From assembly GCF_002101965.1 (NCBI RefSeq), contig NZ_LQQA01000009.1:186001-250000 (forward strand): DNA of 64,000 bases, in the 5' to 3' direction. Of this stretch, positions 26,608-33,508 are shown piece by piece; position 1 is the first letter of the stretch; each line of letters opens with the position of its first letter. Under the pieces are notes generated by a model. That model was not told where the DNA came from. It saw nothing but the letters and a program-made list of their open reading frames with translations, and did no database searches. Source of the DNA: Mycolicibacterium wolinskyi (GTDB lineage Bacteria > Actinomycetota > Actinomycetes > Mycobacteriales > Mycobacteriaceae). The translations under genes were made by a program, and so were the position numbers.

Positions 26608-27991
26608 GCCGCTCCTTCAGCACTCGTCGCAATACCTTTCCCGAAGGTAACCGCGGTATTTCGGTTACGAACTCAACGCGGCTGGGCCGCTTGTATGACG
26701 CCAAGCGGGCACCGACCAGACCGATCAATTCGTCGGCTGACACCGGCGCACTCGTCGCGACAGCCGCGACGATGGCCTCCCCGTCGACCGGGTGCGGCTC
26801 GCCGAACACCGCACAGTCGGCGACCGTGGGATGGCCGTGCAAGACGGCTTCGACCTCGGCCGGGGCCACCTGAAAACCGCGCACCTTGACCATCTCCTTC
26901 GAGCGGTCGGTGATGTGCAGATAGCCGTCGTCGTCGAGATGGCCGATGTCGCCGGTGCGATACCAGTTGTCGGCGAACGCATCTGCGGTCGCGGACTCGG
27001 GCAGGTAGCCCGCCATCACCGAATCCGAACGCACCTGGATCTCGCCGTCGTCGGCGATCCGGACCTCGACTCCCCGCACCGGGATGCCGACCGTTTCGAT
27101 ACGGGTTCCGGTGAGCGGGTTGCACGCGATGACGGGAAGTTCGGTGGTGCCGTACGCCGTGAGCCACCGCACGCCGGCCCGCTCGGTGACGGCCTCGGCG
27201 ACACTTCGGGTCACCGGCGTCGCGCACCACATGACGTACCGCAGCGAGGACAGGTCGAAGCGCTCCAGCTCCGGATGCGCAGCGAGCGCCAAAGCGATTG
27301 GTGCGACGGCCATCTCGATGGTGATGCGGTCGGATTCGATGTGGCGCAGCATCTGTTCGACGTCGAAGCGGCGGTGCAGCCGCATCCAGGCACCGGTGTC
27401 GAGCACCATGGCGATGTTGAGCAGGCCCAGGATGTGCGACGGCGGCGTCATGATCTGCATGCGATCGGCGGCGGTGAGGCCGAGCGCGTCCCGCCAATGC
27501 CGGATCGCGGCCGAGAACCCGGCGTGCGTGTGCCGCACCGCTTTCGGCATCCCGGTGGTTCCAGAACTGAACACGAACAGTGCGTCGGCAGCGGGGTCGG
27601 GTGGCTCGAATTGCCGCAGGCCCGGTGTGATCGGCTCGTCCAGATGCAACATCGGCATCTGCTCGGCGAGCACCGCGTTGTCACCGACGGCGTGTGTGGC
27701 GCCGGTGAGCGTCAGGGCGTGGCCCACCTCGGTGGCCTTCCAGGCCGGGCTGACGAGAACCGCAGCGGCGCCGAGTTGCCAGATCGCGCGTAACGCCACC
27801 ACGAACTCCGGCCGGTTCGACGACATGATCGCGACCCGGTCGCCGGGCTTCACACCGCGGTGCTCCAGCGTGGTGGCCATGCCACTGGTGAGGGCGTCCA
27901 GTTCGGCGAGGGTGAACTCACGGTCCTCGAAGGCGAGCGCGACATCGGTGCTGACGCCAGGAGCAATTGCGTCTTCAGTCAAGAGCCGCAA
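26585..27991 (-). CDS. Acyl-CoA synthetase (AMP-dependent ligase)
   Basis: A 468-residue ANL-superfamily enzyme, somewhat short for the family. FVFSSGTTGMPKAVRHTH is the P-loop, YGTTE the adenine motif, NWYRTGDIGHLDDDGYL the ribose-binding Asp, and RLPSGKVLRRVLK the C-terminal catalytic lysine. The apparent start is TTG 27991 behind GGAGAGGGG; TTG 27982 is an alternative. It should activate a carboxylic acid to its CoA thioester, entering the FadE/hydratase steps encoded downstream. It is divergent from a 2Fe-2S ferredoxin gene, with a GAGAATnnnATTCTC palindrome in the shared promoter. Confidence 0.93.
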   Translation of the reverse strand: MRLLTEDAIAPGVSTDVALAFEDREFTLAELDALTSGMATTLEHRGVKPGDRVAIMSSNRPEFVVALRAIWQLGAAAVLVSPAWKATEVGHALTLTGATHAVGDNAVLAEQMPMLHLDEPITPGLRQFEPPDPAADALFVFSSGTTGMPKAVRHTHAGFSAAIRHWRDALGLTAADRMQIMTPPSHILGLLNIAMVLDTGAWMRLHRRFDVEQMLRHIESDRITIEMAVAPIALALAAHPELERFDLSSLRYVMWCATPVTRSVAEAVTERAGVRWLTAYGTTELPVIACNPLTGTRIETVGIPVRGVEVRIADDGEIQVRSDSVMAGYLPESATADAFADNWYRTGDIGHLDDDGYLHITDRSKEMVKVRGFQVAPAEVEAVLHGHPTVADCAVFGEPHPVDGEAIVAAVATSAPVSADELIGLVGARLASYKRPSRVEFVTEIPRLPSGKVLRRVLKERHGRPSDG

Positions 27992-28048
27992 CCCCTCTCC
28001 GAACTGCGCACCACGACGGCAGCGACCTGGAAACCCGACCGAGAAGAT

Positions 28049-28095
28049 ACTATCATTTATGGAGAATGATATTCTCGCTGGGTCAGAATGATAGT
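28049..28095. repeat. 9-bp inverted repeat around palindrome copy 3
   Basis: ACTATCATT (28049-28057) and AATGATAGT (28087-28095) are perfect inverted repeats enclosing the GAGAATnnnATTCTC site. AGAATGATA also occurs twice directly (28063-28071 and 28085-28093). This layering suggests a second, lower-affinity operator in the FadD/ferredoxin promoter. Confidence 0.45.
28062..28076. promoter_or_regulatory. GAGAATnnnATTCTC palindrome, copy 3 (FadD/ferredoxin promoter)
   Basis: GAGAAT-GAT-ATTCTC lies 35 bp upstream of the ferredoxin ATG (28111) and 71 bp upstream of the divergent acyl-CoA synthetase start. It is an exact arm match to the copies at 17086 and 22198. Confidence 0.65.
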
Positions 28096-28110
28096 GCGCA
28101 GGGGAGTCAG

Positions 28111-28422
28111 ATGACCGCAGAAGCGACGCCCGCCGGCGAAACCGGCGGGAAGGTCACGATCGTGTTCGACCGCGAGCAGGCATCGGTGCCGCGGCGGCAG
28201 GGGGAAACGCTCCTGGAGAGCGCCCGCCGAGCCGGCATGACCCCGCCGTTCTCGTGCGAGGCCGGTAACTGCGGCACGTGCATGGCCAAGCTTCTCGAGG
28301 GCACCGCGACGATGCGGGTCAACGATGCACTTGACGACGACGAAGTCGCCGACGGATACGTGCTGACCTGCCAGGCCGTGCCGGATTGCGACAGCATCAC
28401 GGTGTCCTACGACGAGGATTGA
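28111..28422 (+). CDS. 2Fe-2S plant-type ferredoxin
   Basis: A 103-residue ferredoxin from ATG 28111 with AGGGGAGTC upstream. The cluster ligands are in CEAGNCGTCMAK (C-x4-C-x2-C) and the distal cysteine is in VLTCQA. It resembles the C-terminal ferredoxin domain of KshB/HmpX-type reductases but stands alone, without FAD/NAD domains. It should carry electrons to an oxygenase or desaturase; no partner is adjacent, the nearest redox genes being the divergent FadD-FadE operon and the convergent CoA transferase. Its end overlaps the CoA transferase gene by 16 bp. Confidence 0.9.
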   Translation: MTAEATPAGETGGKVTIVFDREQASVPRRQGETLLESARRAGMTPPFSCEAGNCGTCMAKLLEGTATMRVNDALDDDEVADGYVLTCQAVPDCDSITVSYDED

Positions 28423-29465
28423 ACCGCAGCCTGTTCGGCGTACTCGTCGAACACCGGCGCCGGCCGGTAATCCGGCGTGTATCCGGTGACGTGAATGGGG
28501 TTGCCCACCAACCGGAAATCGCCAGCGGTGACGAGCACCTCCGGTGTGGCCGTCAGCGCCTCGGGCAGGCTGCGCACCGCCGCGGCCGGAATTCTGAGCG
28601 GCTTGAGCCGCGCCTCCCAGCCCGCTGCGGTGTCGGCCGCCAGTGCCGCGGTCACGACGTCGAGCACCTCGTCGCGCCGGGCAGCCCGCTCGGCCATCGT
28701 CGCGAAGCCCGCCACGCCGGCCTCGGCCGCGAACGACCTCCAGAAGCCGTCGTGAGTGATGAACAATGCCAGGTAGCCGCCGGCCGTCGGAAAGAGCTGC
28801 GCCGGAACGTAATAGGAATGCGCGCCGTACGGGTACCGACGCGGCTCCGCCCCGTCGTTGAGATAGGCCGACGCCCGGTAGTTCAGTTGCGACAGCATGA
28901 CGTCACGCAGTGAGACGTCGACCTGGCCGCCCTGCCCGGACACGATCATCGCCAACAGGCCCAGCGCGGCCGTCAGGCCCGTCGAGTTGTCGGCCGAAGA
29001 ATATCCGGGCAGCGTCGGCGGGCCGTCGGGATCACCCGTCATGGCCGCCACCCCGGTCGCAGCCTGGATCACGTAGTCGAACGCCGGGTCGTCGCCGCCG
29101 TCCAGGCCGAAACCCGTCATGGCCACACACACGATCTTCTCGTTGTGGCGACGCAGCGCGTCATAGGTGAGCCCGAGCCGGCGGATCACCGATGGCTTCA
29201 TGTTCACCAGCAGCGCGTGCGAATCTCTCACGAGCTCAGCGAGTTTGGCCTGCCCGGCGTCCGAAGCCAAGTCGAGGCACAGACTGCGCTTGCCCCGGTT
29301 GAGGCTCCCGAAGTAACTGTCACTGACCTGGCGGGAGATCTCACCGCCTGGCGGCTCGATCTTGATGACCTCGGCGCCGAGATCGGCCAGCATCATCGTG
29401 GCGTAGGGTCCGGCCAGCATGACGCCGACCTCGATCACGCGAATGCCGGCAAGCGGCGCGGTCAT
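28407..29465 (-). CDS. CaiB/BaiF (family III) CoA transferase
   Basis: A 352-residue family III CoA transferase from ATG 29465. It has GIRVIEVGVMLAGPYATMMLADLGAEVIKIE at the N-terminus, SLNRGKRSLCLDL, and the GLxYDAL-type region LGLTYDALRR. The catalytic aspartate expected in this family appears in YSSADNSTGLTAALGLLA. The enzyme should move CoA between carboxylic acids. It lies last in the minus-strand unit mutase large subunit - mutase small subunit - LLM oxidoreductase - CoA transferase, and may activate the mutase substrate or recover CoA from its product. Confidence 0.92.
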   Translation of the reverse strand: MTAPLAGIRVIEVGVMLAGPYATMMLADLGAEVIKIEPPGGEISRQVSDSYFGSLNRGKRSLCLDLASDAGQAKLAELVRDSHALLVNMKPSVIRRLGLTYDALRRHNEKIVCVAMTGFGLDGGDDPAFDYVIQAATGVAAMTGDPDGPPTLPGYSSADNSTGLTAALGLLAMIVSGQGGQVDVSLRDVMLSQLNYRASAYLNDGAEPRRYPYGAHSYYVPAQLFPTAGGYLALFITHDGFWRSFAAEAGVAGFATMAERAARRDEVLDVVTAALAADTAAGWEARLKPLRIPAAAVRSLPEALTATPEVLVTAGDFRLVGNPIHVTGYTPDYRPAPVFDEYAEQAAVQSSS

Positions 29466-29493
29466 CTGTGCCCTCGGCTCTTCGCGCAAGCGC

Positions 29494-30450
29494 TCATCGC
29501 ACCTGCTTGGCGAGCTCGGCGATCACCTCACGCGTCCGGTACTTCGACGCGATCAGCTCGTCGCGGTTGTCCCCGATCGGCAGCAGCCGAACCGAAAGGT
29601 CCGTCACACCGGCGTCGGCAAAGCGGCGGAATTGCCGCAGGATCGTTTCAGCGTCACCGGCCGCACACAGGTCGCCGACATTGCGGGCGTCGCCGCGATC
29701 CAGCAGGCGCTGGTAGTTGGGCGAGGTCTCGGCCTCGGCAAGGATCCGGTTGGCGCGCTCCTTCGCGGCGTCGATCTCCGAAGTGGCACACAGGCACACC
29801 GGGATTCCCGCCACGATCCGCGGTGCCCGCCGACCCGCGTCGGCGGCGGCCTTGGTGATCTTGGGTGCGATGTGCTCGCCGATGGCCTTTTCGTCGGCCA
29901 TCCACAGCACGGTGCCGTCGGCGAGTTCGCCGGCGATCTGCAGCATCACCGGACCGAGTGCCGCGACGAGCACCGGCATGGGCGGCTGCGCCGCGAGCGC
30001 GGTCGGATTGTGGACGGTGAACGTGCCGTTCTCGACGTCGACGGGTCCGGGCCCGGCCAGCGCGGCGTTGAGCACTTCGAGATAGTCACGCGTGTAGGCG
30101 GCCGGCTTCTCATACGGCAGGCCCAGCATGTCGCGGATGATCCAGTGGTGTGACGGCCCGACGCCGAGCGCCAGCCGTCCCTCCGTCACAGCGTGGACGG
30201 ACAATGCCTGGCGCGCCAGGGCAATCGGATGCTGGGCCTGCAGCGGTACCACCGCGGTGCCCAGTTCGATCGTCGACGTGTGCGCGGCCATGAGCGTCAC
30301 CATCGTGAGCGCGTCGAAGTCGTCGGGCACCTGCGGCATCCATGCGCTGTCCAGGCCCGCGGCCTCGGCCCACTGAATGTCGGCCGCGAGCTTGTTGACC
30401 TTGCGGGCCATGTCGCCGCGCTCGGCCCCGATCATCACGCCCAATCGCAT
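29494..30450 (-). CDS. LLM-class (F420-type) oxidoreductase
   Basis: A 318-residue luciferase-like TIM-barrel protein of the actinobacterial F420-dependent type. It has an N-terminal GVMIGAERGDMARKVNKLAADIQWAEAAGLDSAWMPQ, TIELGTAVVPLQAQHPIALARQALSVH, and the GVGPSHHWIIRDMLGL motif common in F420-binding members. The cofactor is inferred from this resemblance. It lies 1 bp downstream of the mutase small subunit and may oxidise or reduce the acyl-CoA or alcohol handled by the mutase. Confidence 0.9.
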   Translation of the reverse strand: MRLGVMIGAERGDMARKVNKLAADIQWAEAAGLDSAWMPQVPDDFDALTMVTLMAAHTSTIELGTAVVPLQAQHPIALARQALSVHAVTEGRLALGVGPSHHWIIRDMLGLPYEKPAAYTRDYLEVLNAALAGPGPVDVENGTFTVHNPTALAAQPPMPVLVAALGPVMLQIAGELADGTVLWMADEKAIGEHIAPKITKAAADAGRRAPRIVAGIPVCLCATSEIDAAKERANRILAEAETSPNYQRLLDRGDARNVGDLCAAGDAETILRQFRRFADAGVTDLSVRLLPIGDNRDELIASKYRTREVIAELAKQVR

Positions 30451-30451
30451 G

Positions 30452-30847
30452 TCAGCTCACCTTCTCGGTCAGGGCACGGACCTCGGTCACCAACGTGTCC
30501 AGGCCGGTACCGGTCGGAAACACCGCGGCGGCTCCGGCGTCGAGCAGCTTCTGCACATCGCCCTGCGGGATCGTGCCGCCCACCACGACGGCGATGTCAC
30601 CGGCATCGGCGGCGCGCAACGCCTCGACCGTGCGGGTCGTCAGCGCCACGTGCGCGCCCGACAGGATCGAAAGGCCTACCAGGGCAACGTCTTCCTGCAG
30701 CGCGATCGAAACGATGTCCTCGATGCGCTGGCGGATGCCGGTGTAGATGACCTCGAATCCGGCGTCGCGCAAGGTGCGGGCGACGATCTTGGCACCCCGG
30801 TCGTGCCCGTCGAGACCGGGCTTCGCGACCAATACTCGTGTCGGCAT
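30452..30847 (-). CDS. Acyl-CoA mutase small (cobalamin-binding) subunit
   Basis: A 131-residue B12-binding domain protein from ATG 30847. The base-off cobalamin motif DxHxxG is D13-G-H15-D-R-G18, followed by GLSILSGAH and VVVGGTIPQGD, the other cofactor contacts. As a stand-alone protein it corresponds to the small subunit of isobutyryl-CoA, 2-hydroxyisobutyryl-CoA and archaeal methylmalonyl-CoA mutases. It starts 2 bp after the large-subunit stop, so the two are made together. Residues needed to bind cobalamin appear intact. Confidence 0.95.
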   Translation of the reverse strand: MPTRVLVAKPGLDGHDRGAKIVARTLRDAGFEVIYTGIRQRIEDIVSIALQEDVALVGLSILSGAHVALTTRTVEALRAADAGDIAVVVGGTIPQGDVQKLLDAGAAAVFPTGTGLDTLVTEVRALTEKVS

Positions 30848-30849
30848 CG

Positions 30850-32442
30850 CTAGAACACCACCGGTTGCTGGAACTCGCCCCAAACTGCCTTGAGCGCCGA
30901 CACCATCTCCCCCACCGTGCAGTAGGCGTTGGCGCAGTCGATCAGCTTGTGCATCAGATTGTCGTCTCCCTCGGCCGCTGCGGAAAGACTTGCCAGCGTC
31001 TGTTTCACGAGCGCCGAATCACGCTCGGCCTTCACCTTGGTCAGCCGCTTGAGTTGCAGGTCGCGGCCTTCGGCGTCGAGTTCGTAGGTCGCGATCTCGG
31101 GCGGTGGTTCATCGGCGACGAATCGGTTGACGCCGATAACGGCCCGCTCCCCCGATTCGATCTCCTGGTGGATCTTGAACGCCTCGTCGGCGATCAGACC
31201 CTGCAGATAACCGTCCTCGATGCAGCGCACCATGCCGCCGTGCTTGTCGAGATCGTCCATGATCTCGATGATCTTGGCCTCGGTGGCATCGGTGAGTGCC
31301 TCGACGAAGTACGACCCGCCCAGCGGGTCGGCCACCTTCGTCACGCCGGTCTCGTAGGCCAGGATCTGCTGTGTGCGCAGCGCGAGCGTCGCGGACTCCT
31401 CGCTCGGCAACGCGAACGGCTCGTCCCAGGCGGCGGTGAACATCGACTGCACGCCGCCGAGCACCGAGGCCATCGCCTCGTAGGCCACCCGCACGAGATT
31501 GTTCTGCGCCTGCGGGGCGTAGAGCGACGCGCCGCCGGACACGCAGCCGAACCGGAACATCGACGCCTTGTCGGTCGTCGCGCCGTAGCGTTCGCGCACG
31601 ATCGTGGCCCAGCGCCGCCGGCCGGCACGGTATTTCGCGATCTCCTCGAAGAAGTCGCCATGGGTGTAGAAGAAGAACGAGATCTGAGGCGCGAACTTGT
31701 CGATGCTCATCCGCCCGCGCTCGACCACGGTGTCGCAGTAGGTGACCCCGTCGGCCAACGTGAACGCCATCTCCTGCACGGCGTTGGCCCCGGCATCGCG
31801 GAAATGCGCGCCCGCCACCGAGATCGCGTTGAACCGCGGTACTTCCGCGGCACAGAACTCGATGGTGTCGGCGATCAGCCGCAGCGACGGTTCCGGCGGC
31901 CAGATCCAGGTTCCGCGCGACGCGTATTCCTTGAGGATGTCGTTCTGGATCGTGCCGGTGAGCTTCTCGCGCGGCACGCCCTTCTTCTCCGCGGCAGCGA
32001 CATAGAACGCCAGCAAGATCGCCGCGGTGCCGTTGATCGTGAAGCTCGTGCTGATCTTGTCGAGCGGGATGCCGTCGAACAGGATCTCGGCGTCGGCCAG
32101 CGTGTCCACAGCGACGCCGACCCGGCCGACCTCTTCCCCGTACTCCTCGTCGTCGGAGTCGTACCCGCATTGCGTGGGCAGGTCCAGCGCGACCGACAAT
32201 CCGGTGCCGCCCTGGTCGAGCAGGTAGCGATAGCGGCGGTTGGATTCCTCTGCGGTGCCGAAGCCCGAGTACTGCCGGAACGTCCACGTCTTACCGCGGT
32301 AGCCGGACGCGAAGTTGCCACGCGTGAAGGGATAGGTGCCGGGCGCCGGCGGATCGCCGGCCCGGTCATCCGGTCCGTAGACAGGCTCCAGCGGGATGCC
32401 CGATGGGGTCTCTACCCGAGGGTCGTCTTGCTCGCTCATCAC
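30850..32442 (-). CDS. B12-dependent acyl-CoA mutase large subunit, divergent
   Basis: A 530-residue catalytic subunit of the methylmalonyl-CoA mutase superfamily. Conserved parts include YPFTRG, GTGLSVALDLPT, GTIQNDILKEY and DPLGGSYFVEAL. Tyr58 (in WTFRQYSG) and Arg188 (in PSLRLI) match methylmalonyl-CoA mutase at the two positions that usually set specificity. However, the usual GYH, RxHxQTxG and SLHTN motifs are replaced by GAH (211-213), RFGCVSGG (297-304) and SMFTA (333-337), so the substrate is unlikely to be a standard one. The start is GTG 32442 (or ATG 32439), possibly leaderless. The small subunit follows directly, and MeaB is encoded at 20118. Confidence 0.93.
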   Translation of the reverse strand: MMSEQDDPRVETPSGIPLEPVYGPDDRAGDPPAPGTYPFTRGNFASGYRGKTWTFRQYSGFGTAEESNRRYRYLLDQGGTGLSVALDLPTQCGYDSDDEEYGEEVGRVGVAVDTLADAEILFDGIPLDKISTSFTINGTAAILLAFYVAAAEKKGVPREKLTGTIQNDILKEYASRGTWIWPPEPSLRLIADTIEFCAAEVPRFNAISVAGAHFRDAGANAVQEMAFTLADGVTYCDTVVERGRMSIDKFAPQISFFFYTHGDFFEEIAKYRAGRRRWATIVRERYGATTDKASMFRFGCVSGGASLYAPQAQNNLVRVAYEAMASVLGGVQSMFTAAWDEPFALPSEESATLALRTQQILAYETGVTKVADPLGGSYFVEALTDATEAKIIEIMDDLDKHGGMVRCIEDGYLQGLIADEAFKIHQEIESGERAVIGVNRFVADEPPPEIATYELDAEGRDLQLKRLTKVKAERDSALVKQTLASLSAAAEGDDNLMHKLIDCANAYCTVGEMVSALKAVWGEFQQPVVF

Positions 32443-32447
32443 TCGAT

Positions 32448-32476
32448 AACGTACTTGCCAAAAATGAGAATGCCAA
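32448..32476 (-). promoter_or_regulatory. Candidate mutase promoter with embedded operator half-site
   Basis: On the minus strand TTGGCA (32476-32471) and TACGTT (32453-32448) are separated by 17 bp, a good sigma-A spacing. A start six bases farther falls on the GTG at 32442, giving a leaderless mRNA. The GAGAAT half-site (32466-32471) lies in this promoter, so binding there would block transcription. Confidence 0.5.
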
Positions 32477-32480
32477 TACC
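32453..32480. repeat. 28-nt direct repeat, copy 1 (mutase side)
   Basis: A 28-nt sequence that begins ACTTGCCAAA, contains TGAGAATG and ends CAATACC. It matches 32609-32636 at 26 of 28 positions in the same orientation. The GAGAAT arm of the shared palindrome is present (32466-32471), but the right arm is AATACC instead of ATTCTC. Confidence 0.7.
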
Positions 32481-32608
32481 GCGCGGTGGAAATGTGCGCC
32501 GTATACAGGCCGGAAGGCTTTGACCCGCCGGACCGACGAGGCGCGGACCGTCGCCCGAAAGATCAGGTCGGCACCGATTCCCGGAACCACGCAGCTTATG
32601 ATTACGAC

Positions 32609-32636
32609 ACTTGCCAAGAATGAGAATGGCAATACC
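32609..32636. repeat. 28-nt direct repeat, copy 2 (SDR side)
   Basis: The second copy of the repeat at 32453-32480, with two substitutions. Here TTGCCA and TGGCAA form a perfect inverted repeat (32611-32616 and 32627-32632). For the plus-strand SDR gene, TTGCCA could serve as -35 and TACCCT (32633-32638) as -10, spaced by 16 bp, so the repeat overlaps the promoter. Confidence 0.7.
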
Positions 32637-32665
32637 CTTTGGGTAGCGTGGCAACAAGGAGGCCA

Positions 32666-33508
32666 ATGTCCAGCCAGCAGGAGTCATTCACCGACCGCAC
32701 GCTGGTCGTATCGGGCGGCAGCCGCGGCATCGGGAAGGCCATCGCGCTCGGCGCGGCCCGCCGCGGCGCGAACGTCGTACTGCTGGCCAAGACCGCCGAG
32801 CCTCATCCCAAGCTGCCCGGCACCGTCCATACCGCGGTGGCCGACGTCGAGGCCGCGGGCGGCAAGGCCGTCGCCGTGGTCGGCGATGTGCGCAAGGAAG
32901 AGGACGTCGCGCGCGCGGTCGACACCGCGGTCGACCACTTCGGCGGGGTCGACATCGTCGTCAACAACGCGAGCGCGATCGCCACCGAACCGACCGAGAC
33001 GTTGTCGGTCAAGAAGTTCGACCTGATGATGGACATCAACGTGCGCGGCACGTTCCTGTTGACCAAAGCGGCATTGCCCCATCTCAAGAAGTCCACGAAC
33101 GCGCACGTGCTGACGCTCGCCCCGCCGCTGAACATGAACCCCTACTGGCTGGGCGCCCACCCGTCGTACACGCTGTCGAAGTACGGGATGACGCTGCTGT
33201 CGCTGGGCTGGGCGGCCGAATACCCGGGCATCGGATTCAGTTGCCTGTGGCCCGAGACCTACATCGCCACCGCGGCCGTCACCAATCTGGCCGAGGGCGA
33301 CAAGATGGCGTCACGTTCCCGTGACCCCGAGATCATGGCCGACGCGGCCGTCGAGATCCTGTCGCGGCCGGCCGCCGAGGTCACCGGCCAGACCTTCATC
33401 GACTCCGAGGTGCTGACCGCGGCAGGCGCGACCGACCTCTCTCGCTACGGTGGCGGGGACGACCCGATCATCGACATCTTCATCGACGCACCTGGACAAG
33501 GCCTATGA
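32666..33508 (+). CDS. HSDL2-like short-chain dehydrogenase
   Basis: A 280-residue SDR from ATG 32666 with AAGGAGG upstream. It closely follows the hydroxysteroid dehydrogenase-like 2 pattern: SGGSRGIGKAIALGAARRGANVVLLAKTAEPHPKLPGT, NNASAI, LKKSTNAHVLTLAPPLNMNPYWLGAHPSYTLSKYGM (with YxxxK) and a GFSCLWPETYIATAAV segment. HSDL2 proteins act in fatty acid or sterol metabolism, but their exact substrates are poorly defined. It is the first gene of a plus-strand unit (SDR, acyl-CoA ligase, small protein, transporter) divergent from the B12 mutase. Confidence 0.92.
   Translation: MSSQQESFTDRTLVVSGGSRGIGKAIALGAARRGANVVLLAKTAEPHPKLPGTVHTAVADVEAAGGKAVAVVGDVRKEEDVARAVDTAVDHFGGVDIVVNNASAIATEPTETLSVKKFDLMMDINVRGTFLLTKAALPHLKKSTNAHVLTLAPPLNMNPYWLGAHPSYTLSKYGMTLLSLGWAAEYPGIGFSCLWPETYIATAAVTNLAEGDKMASRSRDPEIMADAAVEILSRPAAEVTGQTFIDSEVLTAAGATDLSRYGGGDDPIIDIFIDAPGQGL

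Noticed and set aside
30838..32523. 561-codon open frame antisense to the mutase
   Set aside because: The minus strand encodes an unmistakable mutase. The antisense frame is rich in Arg, His, Gly and Val and resembles no protein family.
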